From: DMER64 sp964554535
Lineage (GTDB): Bacteria; Bacteroidota; Bacteroidia; Bacteroidales; UBA932
Assembly: GCA_964554535.1 (NCBI GenBank)
Contig: CAZKPB010000014.1
Coordinates: 3,008 to 67,007, forward strand
Reading direction: 5' to 3'
Length of the DNA stretch: 64,000 nucleotides
Shown here: one piece after another, positions 51,505 through 60,511 of the stretch
Layout: every line of letters starts with the position of its first letter
Position numbering within the stretch: the first letter of the stretch is position 1
Notes under the pieces: generated by a model
Told to the model about the DNA's origin: nothing
The model's input: the letters and a program-made list of their open reading frames with translations, nothing else
Database searches by the model: none
Made by a program: the position numbers and the translations under genes

Positions 51505-52854
51505 ATGACAAGAAATGAATATGTTGACCAGTTCATGGCCAACGTGATTACCAAAAACCCGGGCGAATCCGAATTTCACCAGGCCGTAGAAGAAGTATTG
51601 GACAGCGTGGCCGATGACGTCATTGAAAGTCCTGAACTTATGAAAATGAAAGTAATGGAACGCATTGTGGAACCCGAGCGAGTCGTCCTGTTCAGAATCC
51701 CATGGCTCAATGACAACGGAGAGGTAATGATTAACAAGGGATACCGCGTACAGATGAACAGCGCCATAGGTCCCTACAAGGGCGGACTCCGCTTCCACCC
51801 TTCCGTCAACTTATCCATTCTCAAATTTCTTGCCTTTGAGCAGACCTTCAAAAACGCACTGACCACCCTTCCCATGGGCGGCGGTAAAGGCGGGTCCGAC
51901 TTTAATCCCAAAGGAAAAAGTGATCTGGAAATCATGCGTTTCTGTCAAAGTTTTATGACCGAGTTGCAACGCCACATAGGGCCAGACACCGACGTGCCGG
52001 CCGGCGACATTGGCGTAGGCGGACGCGAAGTGGGCTATCTGTTTGGCCAGTACAAACGCCTGCGCAACGAATTCACCGGCACCCTGACCGGCAAAGGCCA
52101 GAGTTTTGGAGGGTCCCTGATTCGTCCCGAGGCCACCGGCTACGGAGCCTGCTACTTTGGAGAAGCCATGCTGGCCACTCGCGGCAGTTCGTACAAAGGA
52201 AAGACCGTGGCCATCTCAGGATCGGGCAATGTGGCGCAATACGCAGCCAAAAAAGCCATAGAACTGGGAGCCAAGGTGGTCACACTGTCCGATTCCAACG
52301 GATACATCTATGACCCGGAAGGCATCTCGGCCGCCAAACTGAGCTACGTCTTTGAATTGAAAAACGTACTCCGGGGACGTATCAAGGAATACGCGTTCAA
52401 ATATCCCGAGGCCAGCTACACGGAAGGAGAACGCCCGTGGAACGTGCCCTGTGACATTGCCATGCCCTGCGCCACCCAGAACGAAATCAACGGAGAACAG
52501 GCGCGCGTCCTGGTGGCCAACGGTTGCCAATGCGTGGTGGAAGGCGCCAACATGCCCTCCACACCCGAGGCCATTGCCGTATTCCAGCAGGCCAAACTGC
52601 TATACTCGCCCGGAAAAGCCTCCAATGCCGGCGGCGTAGCCACGTCCGGACTGGAAATGACCCAGAACTCCATGCGAATCAAATGGAGCGCGGACGAGGT
52701 AGACGCCAAACTGCACGAAATCATGTCCGGCATCCACACCACCTGTATGGAATACGGCACTGAACCCGACGGCTACGTGAACTACGTCAAGGGAGCCAAC
52801 CGGGCGGGATTCATGAAGGTGGCCTCGGCCATGCTGGGACAGGGGCTGGTATAG
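51505..52854 (+). CDS. gdhA: Glutamate dehydrogenase (hexameric, probably NADP-specific)
   Basis: Cytoplasmic enzyme assimilating ammonia into 2-oxoglutarate to make glutamate. The 449 residues match the class I hexameric type: GYRVQMNSAIGPYKGGLRFH (substrate Lys), FKNALTTLPMGGGKGGSDF (catalytic Lys), TDVPAGDIGVGGREVGYLFG, nucleotide motif AISGSGNVAQYAAKKAIELG and the end ANRAGFMKVASAMLGQGLV. Full length. Monocistronic, followed by two hairpins at 52889-53003. Confidence 0.96.
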   Translation: MTRNEYVDQFMANVITKNPGESEFHQAVEEVLDSVADDVIESPELMKMKVMERIVEPERVVLFRIPWLNDNGEVMINKGYRVQMNSAIGPYKGGLRFHPSVNLSILKFLAFEQTFKNALTTLPMGGGKGGSDFNPKGKSDLEIMRFCQSFMTELQRHIGPDTDVPAGDIGVGGREVGYLFGQYKRLRNEFTGTLTGKGQSFGGSLIRPEATGYGACYFGEAMLATRGSSYKGKTVAISGSGNVAQYAAKKAIELGAKVVTLSDSNGYIYDPEGISAAKLSYVFELKNVLRGRIKEYAFKYPEASYTEGERPWNVPCDIAMPCATQNEINGEQARVLVANGCQCVVEGANMPSTPEAIAVFQQAKLLYSPGKASNAGGVATSGLEMTQNSMRIKWSADEVDAKLHEIMSGIHTTCMEYGTEPDGYVNYVKGANRAGFMKVASAMLGQGLV

Positions 52855-52888
52855 GGTCGCCTCCGGCTCTGTTCCCACCATCACCGCC

Positions 52889-53003
52889 AGATGTGTCGGT
52901 TGAAGGCCCTAAACCGTCACATCTACCACGGGAAAACGGCCAGAAGCAGCCATTCGGGATTGTGATGTATTGATTTTAGGGGTCAAACCGTGTCACATCA
53001 CAA
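52889..53003. repeat. Two related hairpins downstream of gdhA
   Basis: Hairpin 1 (52889-52924) pairs AGATGTG with CACATCT and CGGTT with AACCG. Hairpin 2 (52960-53003) pairs TTGTGATGT with ACATCACAA. The 3' arms share AAACCGT followed by CACATC. No T-run follows, so these may be transcript-stabilising structures or a repeated element rather than a plain terminator. The gap 52855-53041 has nothing else. Confidence 0.55.
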
Positions 53004-53041
53004 ATGGACTTGCAGATAGATCAATGGAGGCCGGATCTGAA

Positions 53042-53326
53042 TCAATAATGAACTAATTCCCTGCGTCCATCCTTGTGCACCAACAAGATGCCGTCATGCT
53101 GGACAAAAGCGCGGGAGATACCTTCCGCGGCAATGGTCTTGAGTAACCGGTTGTTGACGTCCCGCAACTCGCAGGCGCCCGATTCGTAAGTGATTACAAA
53201 ACGGCGTTCACCCGGCAAAAAGTCAGCAAACTCGGCCTTCTGCCCGTTGCCCACTTCACGGATGACCGTACCGCTGTCGGTGCGTATGACAATTTGCCCG
53301 CTGGGCTTGATTTCAAAAAGATTCAT
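53042..53326 (-). CDS. Small protein of unknown function
   Basis: A 94-residue protein, MNLFEIKPSGQIVIRTDSGT to LLVHKDGRRELVHY, rich in beta-strand-like stretches and without signal peptide. I do not recognise the family. Codon use looks like the neighbours and it lies five bases after the OsmC-like gene on the same strand, so it is probably a real operon member. Confidence 0.7.
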   Translation of the reverse strand: MNLFEIKPSGQIVIRTDSGTVIREVGNGQKAEFADFLPGERRFVITYESGACELRDVNNRLLKTIAAEGISRAFVQHDGILLVHKDGRRELVHY

Positions 53327-53331
53327 ACTGG

Positions 53332-53781
53332 TTATTGTTTTACTATCTCCATTTTGACTTCAACAGTCACATTCCCTTTAATCATGGCCCATACCGGGCA
53401 CAAAGTATCTTCCGCAATTTTCAAAGCTGCCTGTATTTCCGCTTCCGATAACTCCTTTGAATGAATTTTCAAGAGCAGCAGGATGTGTTTAAGTGCCTTG
53501 GGATGTTCCTCACGCACGGTGCCGTAGACTTCCGCTGATAAACCCGCGACACTCTTTTTCATCCTATAGCGCAGCAAAGACAAGAGCGTTGTGCTTACGC
53601 AAGAGCCAAAAGCTATCATAAGGAGCTCGAGCGAAGTATAACCTTTGCCTGTTCCGATAGGCGGGAAGTAGTCTACCTTTACGGCCGGATTTTCGCGGGC
53701 CGTAGCGTTGAACATTGACTTATCGTCAATGGTTTGCAGTTTTACTGCTAAAGTGTTGTCGAGAGAGCACGAGGTATTCAT
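53332..53781 (-). CDS. OsmC/Ohr family peroxiredoxin-like protein
   Basis: Cytoplasmic thiol peroxidase-like protein of 149 residues that reduces organic hydroperoxides in related families. Both family cysteines are present: the first in LLMIAFGSCVSTTLLSLL and the second in EDTLCPVWAMIKGN. Start MNTSCSLDNTLAVKLQ. A -7 box TATCTTTG lies at 53838-53831 (minus strand), giving a leader of about 45 bases. The small unknown gene follows after five bases. Confidence 0.9.
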   Translation of the reverse strand: MNTSCSLDNTLAVKLQTIDDKSMFNATARENPAVKVDYFPPIGTGKGYTSLELLMIAFGSCVSTTLLSLLRYRMKKSVAGLSAEVYGTVREEHPKALKHILLLLKIHSKELSEAEIQAALKIAEDTLCPVWAMIKGNVTVEVKMEIVKQ

Positions 53782-53965
53782 AATTGAACGGGATTAATTT
53801 CAAAGAGATTTATACTGGATAATCTTTACACAAAGATACAACATATCCGACGGCCGGTAAAAAAAATTGAAAAGCCAAGAGAGAACCCTATGAATGAACC
53901 CCCTTGATTCCGCAGACGGTGCCTGCGAAATTCATAATATTTTGCCAAGCAGACGGAAAACGTAA

Positions 53966-54000
53966 AAGAGGTGCAACCACTTGTATTACACCTCTTTGAA
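53966..54000. terminator. Terminator after dnaK
   Basis: AAAGAGGTG (53966-53974) pairs with CACCTCTTT (53990-53998), with a T-rich continuation on both strands. It lies 29 bases beyond the dnaK stop. Confidence 0.8.
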
Positions 54001-54028
54001 TTTAATTGCCTTTCGACTTTTATGCCGA

Positions 54029-55978
54029 CTATTTCACTTCTTCAAAATCCACATCTTTCACTTCACCTTCATCCTGTCCACCCTTCTGCGAACCGGCATC
54101 GGCTCCTGGATTGGCATTAAACCCGGCATTGGCTCCGGCACCCGCACCCGCACCTGCATTAGCCTGAGCATTCTGGGCCGCCTTGTACATCTCTTCCGAG
54201 GCAGCGTGCCAAGCCTTGTTCAACTCTTCCAGCGAAGCGGTGATGGCGGCTACATCCTGAGACTTGTGAGCGGCCTTCACTTTTTCAAGAGCGGCTTCAA
54301 TAGGAGCCTTCTTGTCTGCGGACAACTTGTCGCCGAATTCTTTCAACTGCTTTTCCGTTTGGAAAATCATACTGTCGGCCTCGTTTATCTTGTCCACACG
54401 TTCCTTTTCCACCTTGTCGGCATCTTCATTGGCCTTGGCCTCGTCACGCATACGTTTGATCTCGGCATCACTCAGACCGGAAGAAGCTTCAATACGAATC
54501 TTCTGTTCCTTACCGGTACCCTGGTCCTTGGCCGATACATTCAAAATACCGTTGGCATCAATATCAAAAGACACTTCAATCTGCGGCACACCGCGGGGTG
54601 CGGGAGCAATACCGTCCAGATGGAAGCTACCAATCAGTTTATTGGCGCTGGCCATGGGACGTTCGCCTTGCAGCACGTGGATTTCTACGGACGGCTGGTT
54701 ATCGCTGGCCGTGGAGAATACCTGTGACTTGCGGGTAGGAATGGTGGTGTTGGATTCAATCAACTTGGTCATTACACCGCCCAAGGTCTCAATACCCAGA
54801 CTCAGAGGAGTAACGTCCAGCAACAGCACGTCCTTTACGTCTCCGGAAAGCACACCGCCCTGAATGGCTGCCCCTACGGCAACCACCTCGTCCGGGTTAA
54901 CCCCCTTGTTAGGCACTTTGCTAAAGAATTTTTCCACAATCTGCTGAATGGCGGGGATACGTGTAGAACCGCCCACCAGAATGACGTCATCAATATCCGA
55001 GGCCTTCATGCCGGCATCGGACAGCGCCTTGCGGCAAGGTTCCACGGTGCGCTGAATCAGCGTGTCGGCCAATTGTTCAAATTTGGCACGGGTAAGGGTC
55101 TTTACCAAGTGTTTGGGCACGCCGTCCACCGGCATGATATAAGGCAGATTGATTTCCGTGGAGTTCTGGCTGGAAAGTTCAATCTTGGCTTTTTCTGCGG
55201 CTTCTTTCAAGCGTTGCAGCGCCATGGGGTCCTTGCGCAAGTCAACGCCCGCGTTTTCCTGCTTGAATTCGGAAGCCAGCCAGTCAATGATGGTCTGGTC
55301 AAAGTCGTCACCGCCCAGGTGGGTATCCCCATTGGTGGACTTCACTTCAAACACACCGTCACCCAGTTCCAGAATGGAAATATCAAACGTACCGCCACCC
55401 AAGTCGTATACAGCCACCTTCATATCCTTGTTCTGCTTGTCCAGGCCGTAGGCCAGGGCTGCGGCAGTAGGCTCGTTGATGATACGGCGCACCTTCAACC
55501 CGGCAATTTCACCGGCTTCCTTGGTGGCCTGACGCTGCGAGTCGCTGAAGTACGCAGGTACGGTGATGACCGCCTCTGTCACTTCCTGACCCAAAAAGTC
55601 CTCGGCCGTCTTTTTCATTTTTTGCAGTACCATGGCCGAGATTTCCTGCGGGGTGTACATACGGTCGTCAATCTTCACTCGCGGAGTGTTGTTTTCACCG
55701 CGTTCCACATGATACGACATACGACCGCGTTCAAGCGCCACCTGATCATAGGTTTCGCCCATGAAACGCTTGATGGAATAAATAGTTTTGTTGGGGTTTG
55801 TGATGGCCTGACGCTTGGCGGGGTCGCCGATTTTACGTTCTCCGTTGTCTGCAAAAGCCACTACGGAAGGCGTAGTGCGTTTACCTTCACTGTTAATAAT
55901 CACCACCGGTTCATTGCCTTCCATAACGGCAACGCAAGAGTTGGTTGTACCTAAGTCGATTCCAATAATTTTTCCCAT
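54029..55978 (-). CDS. dnaK: Chaperone protein DnaK (Hsp70)
   Basis: Cytoplasmic ATP-driven chaperone, partner of the DnaJ and GrpE encoded near 8-10 kb. The 649 residues start MGKIIGIDLGTTNSCVAVME and contain VYDLGGGTFDISILELG, VILVGGSTRIPAIQQIVE and the substrate domain with LLLDVTPLSLGIETLGGV. The C-terminal tail is Gly/Ala/Asn-rich and ends EGEVKDVDFEEVK, close to the usual EEVD-like bacterial end. No CIRCE element or clear -7 box was found upstream, so its control is not evident. Confidence 0.98.
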   Translation of the reverse strand: MGKIIGIDLGTTNSCVAVMEGNEPVVIINSEGKRTTPSVVAFADNGERKIGDPAKRQAITNPNKTIYSIKRFMGETYDQVALERGRMSYHVERGENNTPRVKIDDRMYTPQEISAMVLQKMKKTAEDFLGQEVTEAVITVPAYFSDSQRQATKEAGEIAGLKVRRIINEPTAAALAYGLDKQNKDMKVAVYDLGGGTFDISILELGDGVFEVKSTNGDTHLGGDDFDQTIIDWLASEFKQENAGVDLRKDPMALQRLKEAAEKAKIELSSQNSTEINLPYIMPVDGVPKHLVKTLTRAKFEQLADTLIQRTVEPCRKALSDAGMKASDIDDVILVGGSTRIPAIQQIVEKFFSKVPNKGVNPDEVVAVGAAIQGGVLSGDVKDVLLLDVTPLSLGIETLGGVMTKLIESNTTIPTRKSQVFSTASDNQPSVEIHVLQGERPMASANKLIGSFHLDGIAPAPRGVPQIEVSFDIDANGILNVSAKDQGTGKEQKIRIEASSGLSDAEIKRMRDEAKANEDADKVEKERVDKINEADSMIFQTEKQLKEFGDKLSADKKAPIEAALEKVKAAHKSQDVAAITASLEELNKAWHAASEEMYKAAQNAQANAGAGAGAGANAGFNANPGADAGSQKGGQDEGEVKDVDFEEVK

Positions 55979-56107
55979 AATATATTTTTCTAAATTGTTT
56001 GCTTCTTATATATGTCTGCAGTTAGCAGCTGCCCGATATTTCTCAAGACTTATGCCAAAGGGAAATTGACTGACAGGATGGCAGGAATTATATTTCCGTA
56101 AAATAAC

Positions 56108-56115
56108 TACATTTG
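56108..56115 (+). promoter_or_regulatory. -7 box directly before the RluA-type gene
   Basis: TACATTTG at 56108-56115, five bases before the ATG at 56121. The start codon choice for the gene follows from this, as with other near-leaderless genes in the window. Confidence 0.6.
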
Positions 56116-56120
56116 CGTTG

Positions 56121-56810
56121 ATGTTAACTAATTCTATGGAAACACTCCCTTTGACAGAACGCATTCTGTATGAAGACAACCATTTGCTGATTGTCAACAA
56201 ACTTGCCGGCGAAATAGTACAAGGTGACAAAACCGGCGACACCCCGCTCAGTGATGCGCTCAAAGACTTTCTCAAAGAACGCGACCACAAGCCGGGCAAC
56301 GTGTTTCTTGGGGTCACCCACCGCATTGACCGCCCGGTGAGCGGCCTCTGCATTTTTGCCAAAACCTCCAAAGCGCTGGAACGTATGAACCGGCTCTTTG
56401 CCCAGGGAGACGTACACAAGACCTACCGCGCCCTGCTTACCCAACGTCCCCGTCCCGATGCCGCTACCCTTACGCATTACCTTACCCGCAACGAGAAACA
56501 AAACAAGTCTTACGCCTGGCCCTCTCCCCGACCCGATGCCAAGGAGGCCGCCCTGCGTTACCGTTTTCTGGAAAGCACCGAACACTACCATCTGGTGGAA
56601 GTGGAACTGCTTACTGGAAGACACCATCAAATCCGCTGCCAGATGGCCGCCATTGGATGTCCCATAAAAGGGGACCTCAAATACGGCGCACCCCGTTCCA
56701 ACCCGGGCGGCGGCATTAGCCTGCACGCCTACCGGATAGTATTTACACACCCGGTAAGCCAAAAGGAAATTACAGTAATTTCCCCTCTGGATAAATTATC
56801 TGGTAAATAA
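56121..56810 (+). CDS. RluA-family pseudouridine synthase
   Basis: Cytoplasmic enzyme that isomerises uridine to pseudouridine in rRNA or tRNA. The 229-residue protein shows LYEDNHLLIVNKLAGEIVQG (motif I), GVTHRIDRPVSGLCIFAKTS with the catalytic Asp in HRID (motif II), KTYRALL, and ELLTGRHHQIRCQMAAIG (motif III). No S4 domain. Start 56121 follows the -7 box by five bases; 56136 is the next ATG in frame. It is short but full for the single-domain group. Followed eight bases later by the BACON protein gene. Confidence 0.92.
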   Translation: MLTNSMETLPLTERILYEDNHLLIVNKLAGEIVQGDKTGDTPLSDALKDFLKERDHKPGNVFLGVTHRIDRPVSGLCIFAKTSKALERMNRLFAQGDVHKTYRALLTQRPRPDAATLTHYLTRNEKQNKSYAWPSPRPDAKEAALRYRFLESTEHYHLVEVELLTGRHHQIRCQMAAIGCPIKGDLKYGAPRSNPGGGISLHAYRIVFTHPVSQKEITVISPLDKLSGK

Positions 56811-56818
56811 TACCCTCT

Positions 56819-58360
56819 ATGAAAAATCTCATTACAGCCTGCAAGTGGGCCATAGCGGCCACTTTGCTAGTATTTGCCTGTGCCTGCAACCACGACTCAC
56901 TGGCCGATACAGACGCCTTCACCGTCACCCTTTCCCTGACCGGAGACACCACCCAGCAACGCACCGTTCCCTGCGCCGCCGGAAGATACACCGTGACTTT
57001 TACCACCAATAAATATTGGTCCGCCACCCTGCTGCACAACGGGGAATCCTTAGACGGCAGCACCCTTACTCCCGGCAGCGGTGCCCCTTCAGAGACAGCC
57101 GTTCTCAACTTCTTTCTTCCCGCCAACCGCGACTATTCGCCAAGAATTTTTAATCTGACCCTGACCGCCAACCAAGTAACCCTGCCCATTGTAATCACTC
57201 AGTTACCCTTTGACATGGAGACCCGGTTGACCGTTACCCCGGCCGAGGCCACCTTTGAGAGCGAAGGCGGTGTGCAGGAGTTCACCGTCACGGCCAACGT
57301 GGACTGGAGCCTGAGCGGTATTCCCGCCTGGTGCACCGTCACCCCCGCTACAGGCAAGGCAGACCAAACGGTCACCGTCACGGCCACCGCCGCCCTTAAC
57401 ACGGGAGCCGCCCGCGAGAGTCAGCTCACCTTCACCGCCGGCAACGTGACCCAAAACGCCACCTTGTCACAAAAACGCGCCATTGCACAAGGCACTGTCA
57501 CCACCGTGGATACCCTATTTTTCGGGGCCGAGGCCGCCAGCCGGGGCATTACCCTGAGTGCCACCGCCGCCTGGACCGCACAATCCGGAGCCGCCTGGTG
57601 CACCGTGACCCCCGCCGCAGGTGACGCTGCCGAAAGCCGGGACATTGCCCTGACCGTTGGAGCCTATAACGGATCCACCGCACGGGAGACGGAAGTGCTC
57701 TTCTATATTGGACAGGACGTCAAACACCGTACGGTGGTGCTGCAGAGTCCGCCCCTGGAAGGCAGCACCTGGGACGTGTTTGTGAAAGATACGCTTACCG
57801 CGGAATATTTCGTCAATATGCTTTCTTCTTCAGAGCCTGAACAGTCCAATGATGAACTCATTTGGGACGACACCCTTTCTCTGTCCTTCGCTAACGGAAA
57901 AGCCTACATAGACGAACAGGAGGCTCAATACACCCAGAACGGCAACCGGATAAGCATTCTGCAAAAATTAACCGCCAGTCAGCAATATCTGGATTCGGAA
58001 GATGAAGATGCAAACGTCATTACTCGCCGCTTTACCTTGGATTCCATAAAGTTGGACCTCTCCCTAGACGGATACCATACACGGATTATTGAGGGACACA
58101 CCACCCTGAGTGCCCGTTTTGACTACATCTACGTCACCTACCATGACGAAATTTCCTTTGATTTTTCCTGCCATTCCACGCTGGTCGCCAACGGCGGCGG
58201 AAACGTTACCGGAAACAACCCGCGCCGCATTGAGAAACAACCCAATGCCAAATGGTACCAGCCCGATGCCGAAAAAGACCCCGCCTTTTCCGGTAACTTA
58301 TTCACTTACCTGTATAGTACGCTGATTAAATATCTGGAATTGGAGGGATATCTGGAATAA
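56819..58360 (+). CDS. BACON-domain lipoprotein
   Basis: Exported 513-residue protein with a signal peptidase II box (LLVFACACNHD). Residues about 130-220 and 225-315 form two BACON repeats, each with the typical TPAEATFESEGGVQEFTVTA-like start and a W-C-T-V-T-P turn (GIPAWCTVTPATG and GAAWCTVTPAAG). A third, more diverged Ig-like part precedes them. The C-terminal 190 residues show no motif I know. BACON domains are thought to bind glycans or mucin. Starts eight bases after the pseudouridine synthase. The 3' end overlaps nnrD by 35 bases, tail to tail. Confidence 0.87.
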   Translation: MKNLITACKWAIAATLLVFACACNHDSLADTDAFTVTLSLTGDTTQQRTVPCAAGRYTVTFTTNKYWSATLLHNGESLDGSTLTPGSGAPSETAVLNFFLPANRDYSPRIFNLTLTANQVTLPIVITQLPFDMETRLTVTPAEATFESEGGVQEFTVTANVDWSLSGIPAWCTVTPATGKADQTVTVTATAALNTGAARESQLTFTAGNVTQNATLSQKRAIAQGTVTTVDTLFFGAEAASRGITLSATAAWTAQSGAAWCTVTPAAGDAAESRDIALTVGAYNGSTARETEVLFYIGQDVKHRTVVLQSPPLEGSTWDVFVKDTLTAEYFVNMLSSSEPEQSNDELIWDDTLSLSFANGKAYIDEQEAQYTQNGNRISILQKLTASQQYLDSEDEDANVITRRFTLDSIKLDLSLDGYHTRIIEGHTTLSARFDYIYVTYHDEISFDFSCHSTLVANGGGNVTGNNPRRIEKQPNAKWYQPDAEKDPAFSGNLFTYLYSTLIKYLELEGYLE

Positions 58361-59258
58361 GATCCCCTGCCATCAGAAAAGCCTGAGAAGTGCGGGCGGC
58401 GGCCACGTCGCCCGCTTTTCCGTGTGCCCATACCGCCGTCACCGCCGCCTGTTTGGGTTCGCAGGACAAGGCACCACGTTGCGCCAACAGACCCAGCAGC
58501 AGACCGGTCAGCACGTCACCGCAACCGCCGGTGGCCATGCCCGCATTGCCGGTGGTATTGAAACGGATTTTGCCGCAGGGAGTGCACGTAGCGGTATGAT
58601 GGCCCTTCAAGACCACAATCACCCCCAAAGAGGTCGCCATACGGCGTGCCTGCAGCAAACGCGCTTTTTCTATCCGCATCTTCTTGCCGTCAGTGCCACA
58701 GACCTGAGCGGCGGAAGGGTAACCCAGGGCGGCTGCCAGACGATCCAACTCGCCGGGATGAGGTGTGAGGATGGTATTATGGGGCAGCCGGTACAACCCT
58801 TGCGGACGGGCCGAGAGGATGTTGAGCGCATCGGCATCAAAAACGGCGCGGCAGGCGGTTCCCTGACGGGCCAGCCAATCTATGAGCGCTTCCACCACGG
58901 TGGCGGTACGCGGGTCGGTGCCTATGCCCGGACCTATGGCCACGGCGTTGACCGTCGGGGCAATGGCGGGCAAGACGGTAAGACAATCGAGATCCGGGTC
59001 AAGGGATTGCATGGCCTCGGGCAGAGAAACCAGCAGGGGAAACTCTCCGCGGGAAGGCAGGTGGACGGTCAGCAGGCCCGCTCCGCTGCGCAGACACGCG
59101 GCGGCGGCAAGCAGGGCGGCTCCGGTCTTTCCCTTGCTACCGGCCAGCAGCAGGGCGTGGCCGTAGGTTCCCTTGTGCGAGTGGGGGTCTCGGCTAAAAT
59201 GGAGAAAGGGAGCCACATCGGGCCCCTTGATGCGGATAAACTGCGGGTTGGTCAGCAT
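58326..59258 (-). CDS. nnrD: ADP-dependent NAD(P)H-hydrate dehydratase, without the epimerase half
   Basis: Repairs damaged NAD(P)H by removing water from its hydrate. The 310-residue product corresponds only to the YjeF C-terminal kinase-like domain: GTYGHALLLAGSKGKTGAAL, AIGPGIGTD, NTILTPHPGELDRL, VVLKGHHTATC and the ATP-site block TTGNAGMATGGCGDVLTG. The N-terminal epimerase (NnrE) domain, fused in many bacteria, is absent. It overlaps nadD by seven bases and is the third gene of gmk-nadD-nnrD, which makes sense as NAD metabolism. Its tail overlaps the BACON gene by 35 bases. Confidence 0.93.
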   Translation of the reverse strand: MLTNPQFIRIKGPDVAPFLHFSRDPHSHKGTYGHALLLAGSKGKTGAALLAAAACLRSGAGLLTVHLPSRGEFPLLVSLPEAMQSLDPDLDCLTVLPAIAPTVNAVAIGPGIGTDPRTATVVEALIDWLARQGTACRAVFDADALNILSARPQGLYRLPHNTILTPHPGELDRLAAALGYPSAAQVCGTDGKKMRIEKARLLQARRMATSLGVIVVLKGHHTATCTPCGKIRFNTTGNAGMATGGCGDVLTGLLLGLLAQRGALSCEPKQAAVTAVWAHGKAGDVAAARTSQAFLMAGDLIPDIPPIPDI

Positions 59259-59851
59259 AGGAAACCGTTCATATTTTTCCCCGAGGCCAGCCCTTCACGC
59301 ACAAAGGTGGAAGAAACGCCAATCAGCGGGGCATCCAGCAGGCGCAAACCCATGGGAGACACCAAAGCGCTGCCGTCGGCCGAGGGATACCGGCGCGCAT
59401 TGTATTTTTCACACAATGCCGCAGCATCCACGCCCTGACGGGGATAGATGTAGATTTCAAAATCACGAAAGATTTCTTCCCACCGGTACCAGCGTTCTAT
59501 CTGGGAAAGATTGTCCGCACCGAATACCGGTACAAAACGGGTGTCCGGAATGGTCCGCTGCAGGTGACGCAAGGTGTTGATGGTATAAAGAGGTTGGGGA
59601 AGATGAAATTCCACGTCAGATACTTCTACAGGTAACAGTTTATCTTCCATTACCTTGCGAATATGCTCCAGCCGAAGTTCCAAAACGCTTTGCCGGGCGG
59701 TCTGGGGCACTTTGAGGGGATTCTGAGGAGAGAGAATCAGGCGTACGTTGTCCAGGTCCGTAAAATAGGCCAAATAGTTGGCAATGGCCACATGGCCTAT
59801 ATGCAGGGGGTTGAATGAGCCGAAGTAGAGGCCGCACGAAGGTTGTTTCAT
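59252..59851 (-). CDS. nadD: Nicotinate-nucleotide adenylyltransferase
   Basis: Transfers AMP from ATP to nicotinate mononucleotide in NAD synthesis. The 199 residues have the nucleotidyltransferase signature GLYFGSFNPLHIGHVAIANY (HxGH), VPVFGADNLSQIERWYRW and the second ATP motif GVSSTFVREGLASGK (SSTxxR). Full length for bacterial NadD. It starts 18 bases after gmk and its end overlaps the start of nnrD by seven bases, so the three genes are translated together. Confidence 0.96.
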   Translation of the reverse strand: MKQPSCGLYFGSFNPLHIGHVAIANYLAYFTDLDNVRLILSPQNPLKVPQTARQSVLELRLEHIRKVMEDKLLPVEVSDVEFHLPQPLYTINTLRHLQRTIPDTRFVPVFGADNLSQIERWYRWEEIFRDFEIYIYPRQGVDAAALCEKYNARRYPSADGSALVSPMGLRLLDAPLIGVSSTFVREGLASGKNMNGFLC

Positions 59852-59869
59852 TATGTTTTCTGACTATTC

Positions 59870-60439
59870 CTATAATATAAATGAAGCTACCAACTCCGTG
59901 GCGCGTTCCAGGGTTTCTTCCAGTTTGTCGTTCACCAGCACCACGTCAAAATGCGGAGCATCCTGCATTTCAATGCCGGCCTTGGCCACCCGCTCGGCAA
60001 TGGCCTGCGGGGTGTCCGTACCGCGGCGACGCAACCGTTCTTCCAGCACTTCCAGGGAGGGAGGGGCAATGAACACGGAAAGAGCCTGTTTGCCGAATTT
60101 TTTCTTGAGGTTGATGCCGCCCTTGACGTCCACATCAAAAACCGCCACGTGGTGGCCGTTCCAGATGCGTTCCAGTTCTATCTTGAGGGTGCCGTAATAG
60201 CGACCGTGGTAAACTTCTTCCCATTCCACAAAGGCGTCCCTGGCTATGAGGTCTTTGAATTCTTCAGTGGAAATGAAATAATACTCGCGCCCGTTTTCCT
60301 CGTTGCCGCGAGGTTCCCTTGTGGTGGCGGTAATGGAAAAATCAAGTTGCGGAAACATTTCCATAAGGTGGTTCACCACAGTGGATTTGCCCGAGCCGGA
60401 AGGGGCGGAAAATATCAGGGCTTTGTTATTAATTTTCAT
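59870..60439 (-). CDS. gmk: Guanylate kinase
   Basis: Phosphorylates GMP to GDP with ATP in the cytoplasm. The 189 residues begin MKINNKALIFSAPSGSGKST with the P-loop, followed by TTREPRGNEENGREYYFIS (GMP-binding Arg and Tyr), EWEEVYHGRYYGT and FDVDVKGGINLKKKF. ATG at 60439 rather than the frame opening at 60493, because the -7 box TAACTTTG (60452-60445) lies between them; only five bases separate box and ATG. First gene of gmk-nadD-nnrD. Confidence 0.96.
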   Translation of the reverse strand: MKINNKALIFSAPSGSGKSTVVNHLMEMFPQLDFSITATTREPRGNEENGREYYFISTEEFKDLIARDAFVEWEEVYHGRYYGTLKIELERIWNGHHVAVFDVDVKGGINLKKKFGKQALSVFIAPPSLEVLEERLRRRGTDTPQAIAERVAKAGIEMQDAPHFDVVLVNDKLEETLERATELVASFIL

Positions 60440-60444
60440 AATGC

Positions 60445-60473
60445 CAAAGTTACACCCTTTTTTTCTATCTTTG
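60445..60473. promoter_or_regulatory. Divergent -7 boxes between gmk and fba
   Basis: Minus strand TAACTTTG (60452-60445) drives gmk with a five-base gap to its ATG. Plus strand TATCTTTG (60466-60473) drives the aldolase gene with a 38-base leader. The boxes are only 13 bases apart, so RNA polymerase binding at one should exclude the other. No good -33 element was seen for either. Confidence 0.6.
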
Positions 60474-60511
60474 CGCGTCGAAATCAACATCAAAGATTAA
60501 ATTCAATAATT

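Noticed and set aside
55979..56107. CIRCE or other heat-shock element before dnaK
   Set aside because: No TTAGCACTC-N9-GAGTGCTAA or similar repeat is present here or before grpE.
59951..60511. Upstream extension of the fba reading frame by 187 codons
   Set aside because: It runs antisense through gmk and across both divergent -7 boxes; the aldolase family begins at MVSFKDLGLVN (60512).
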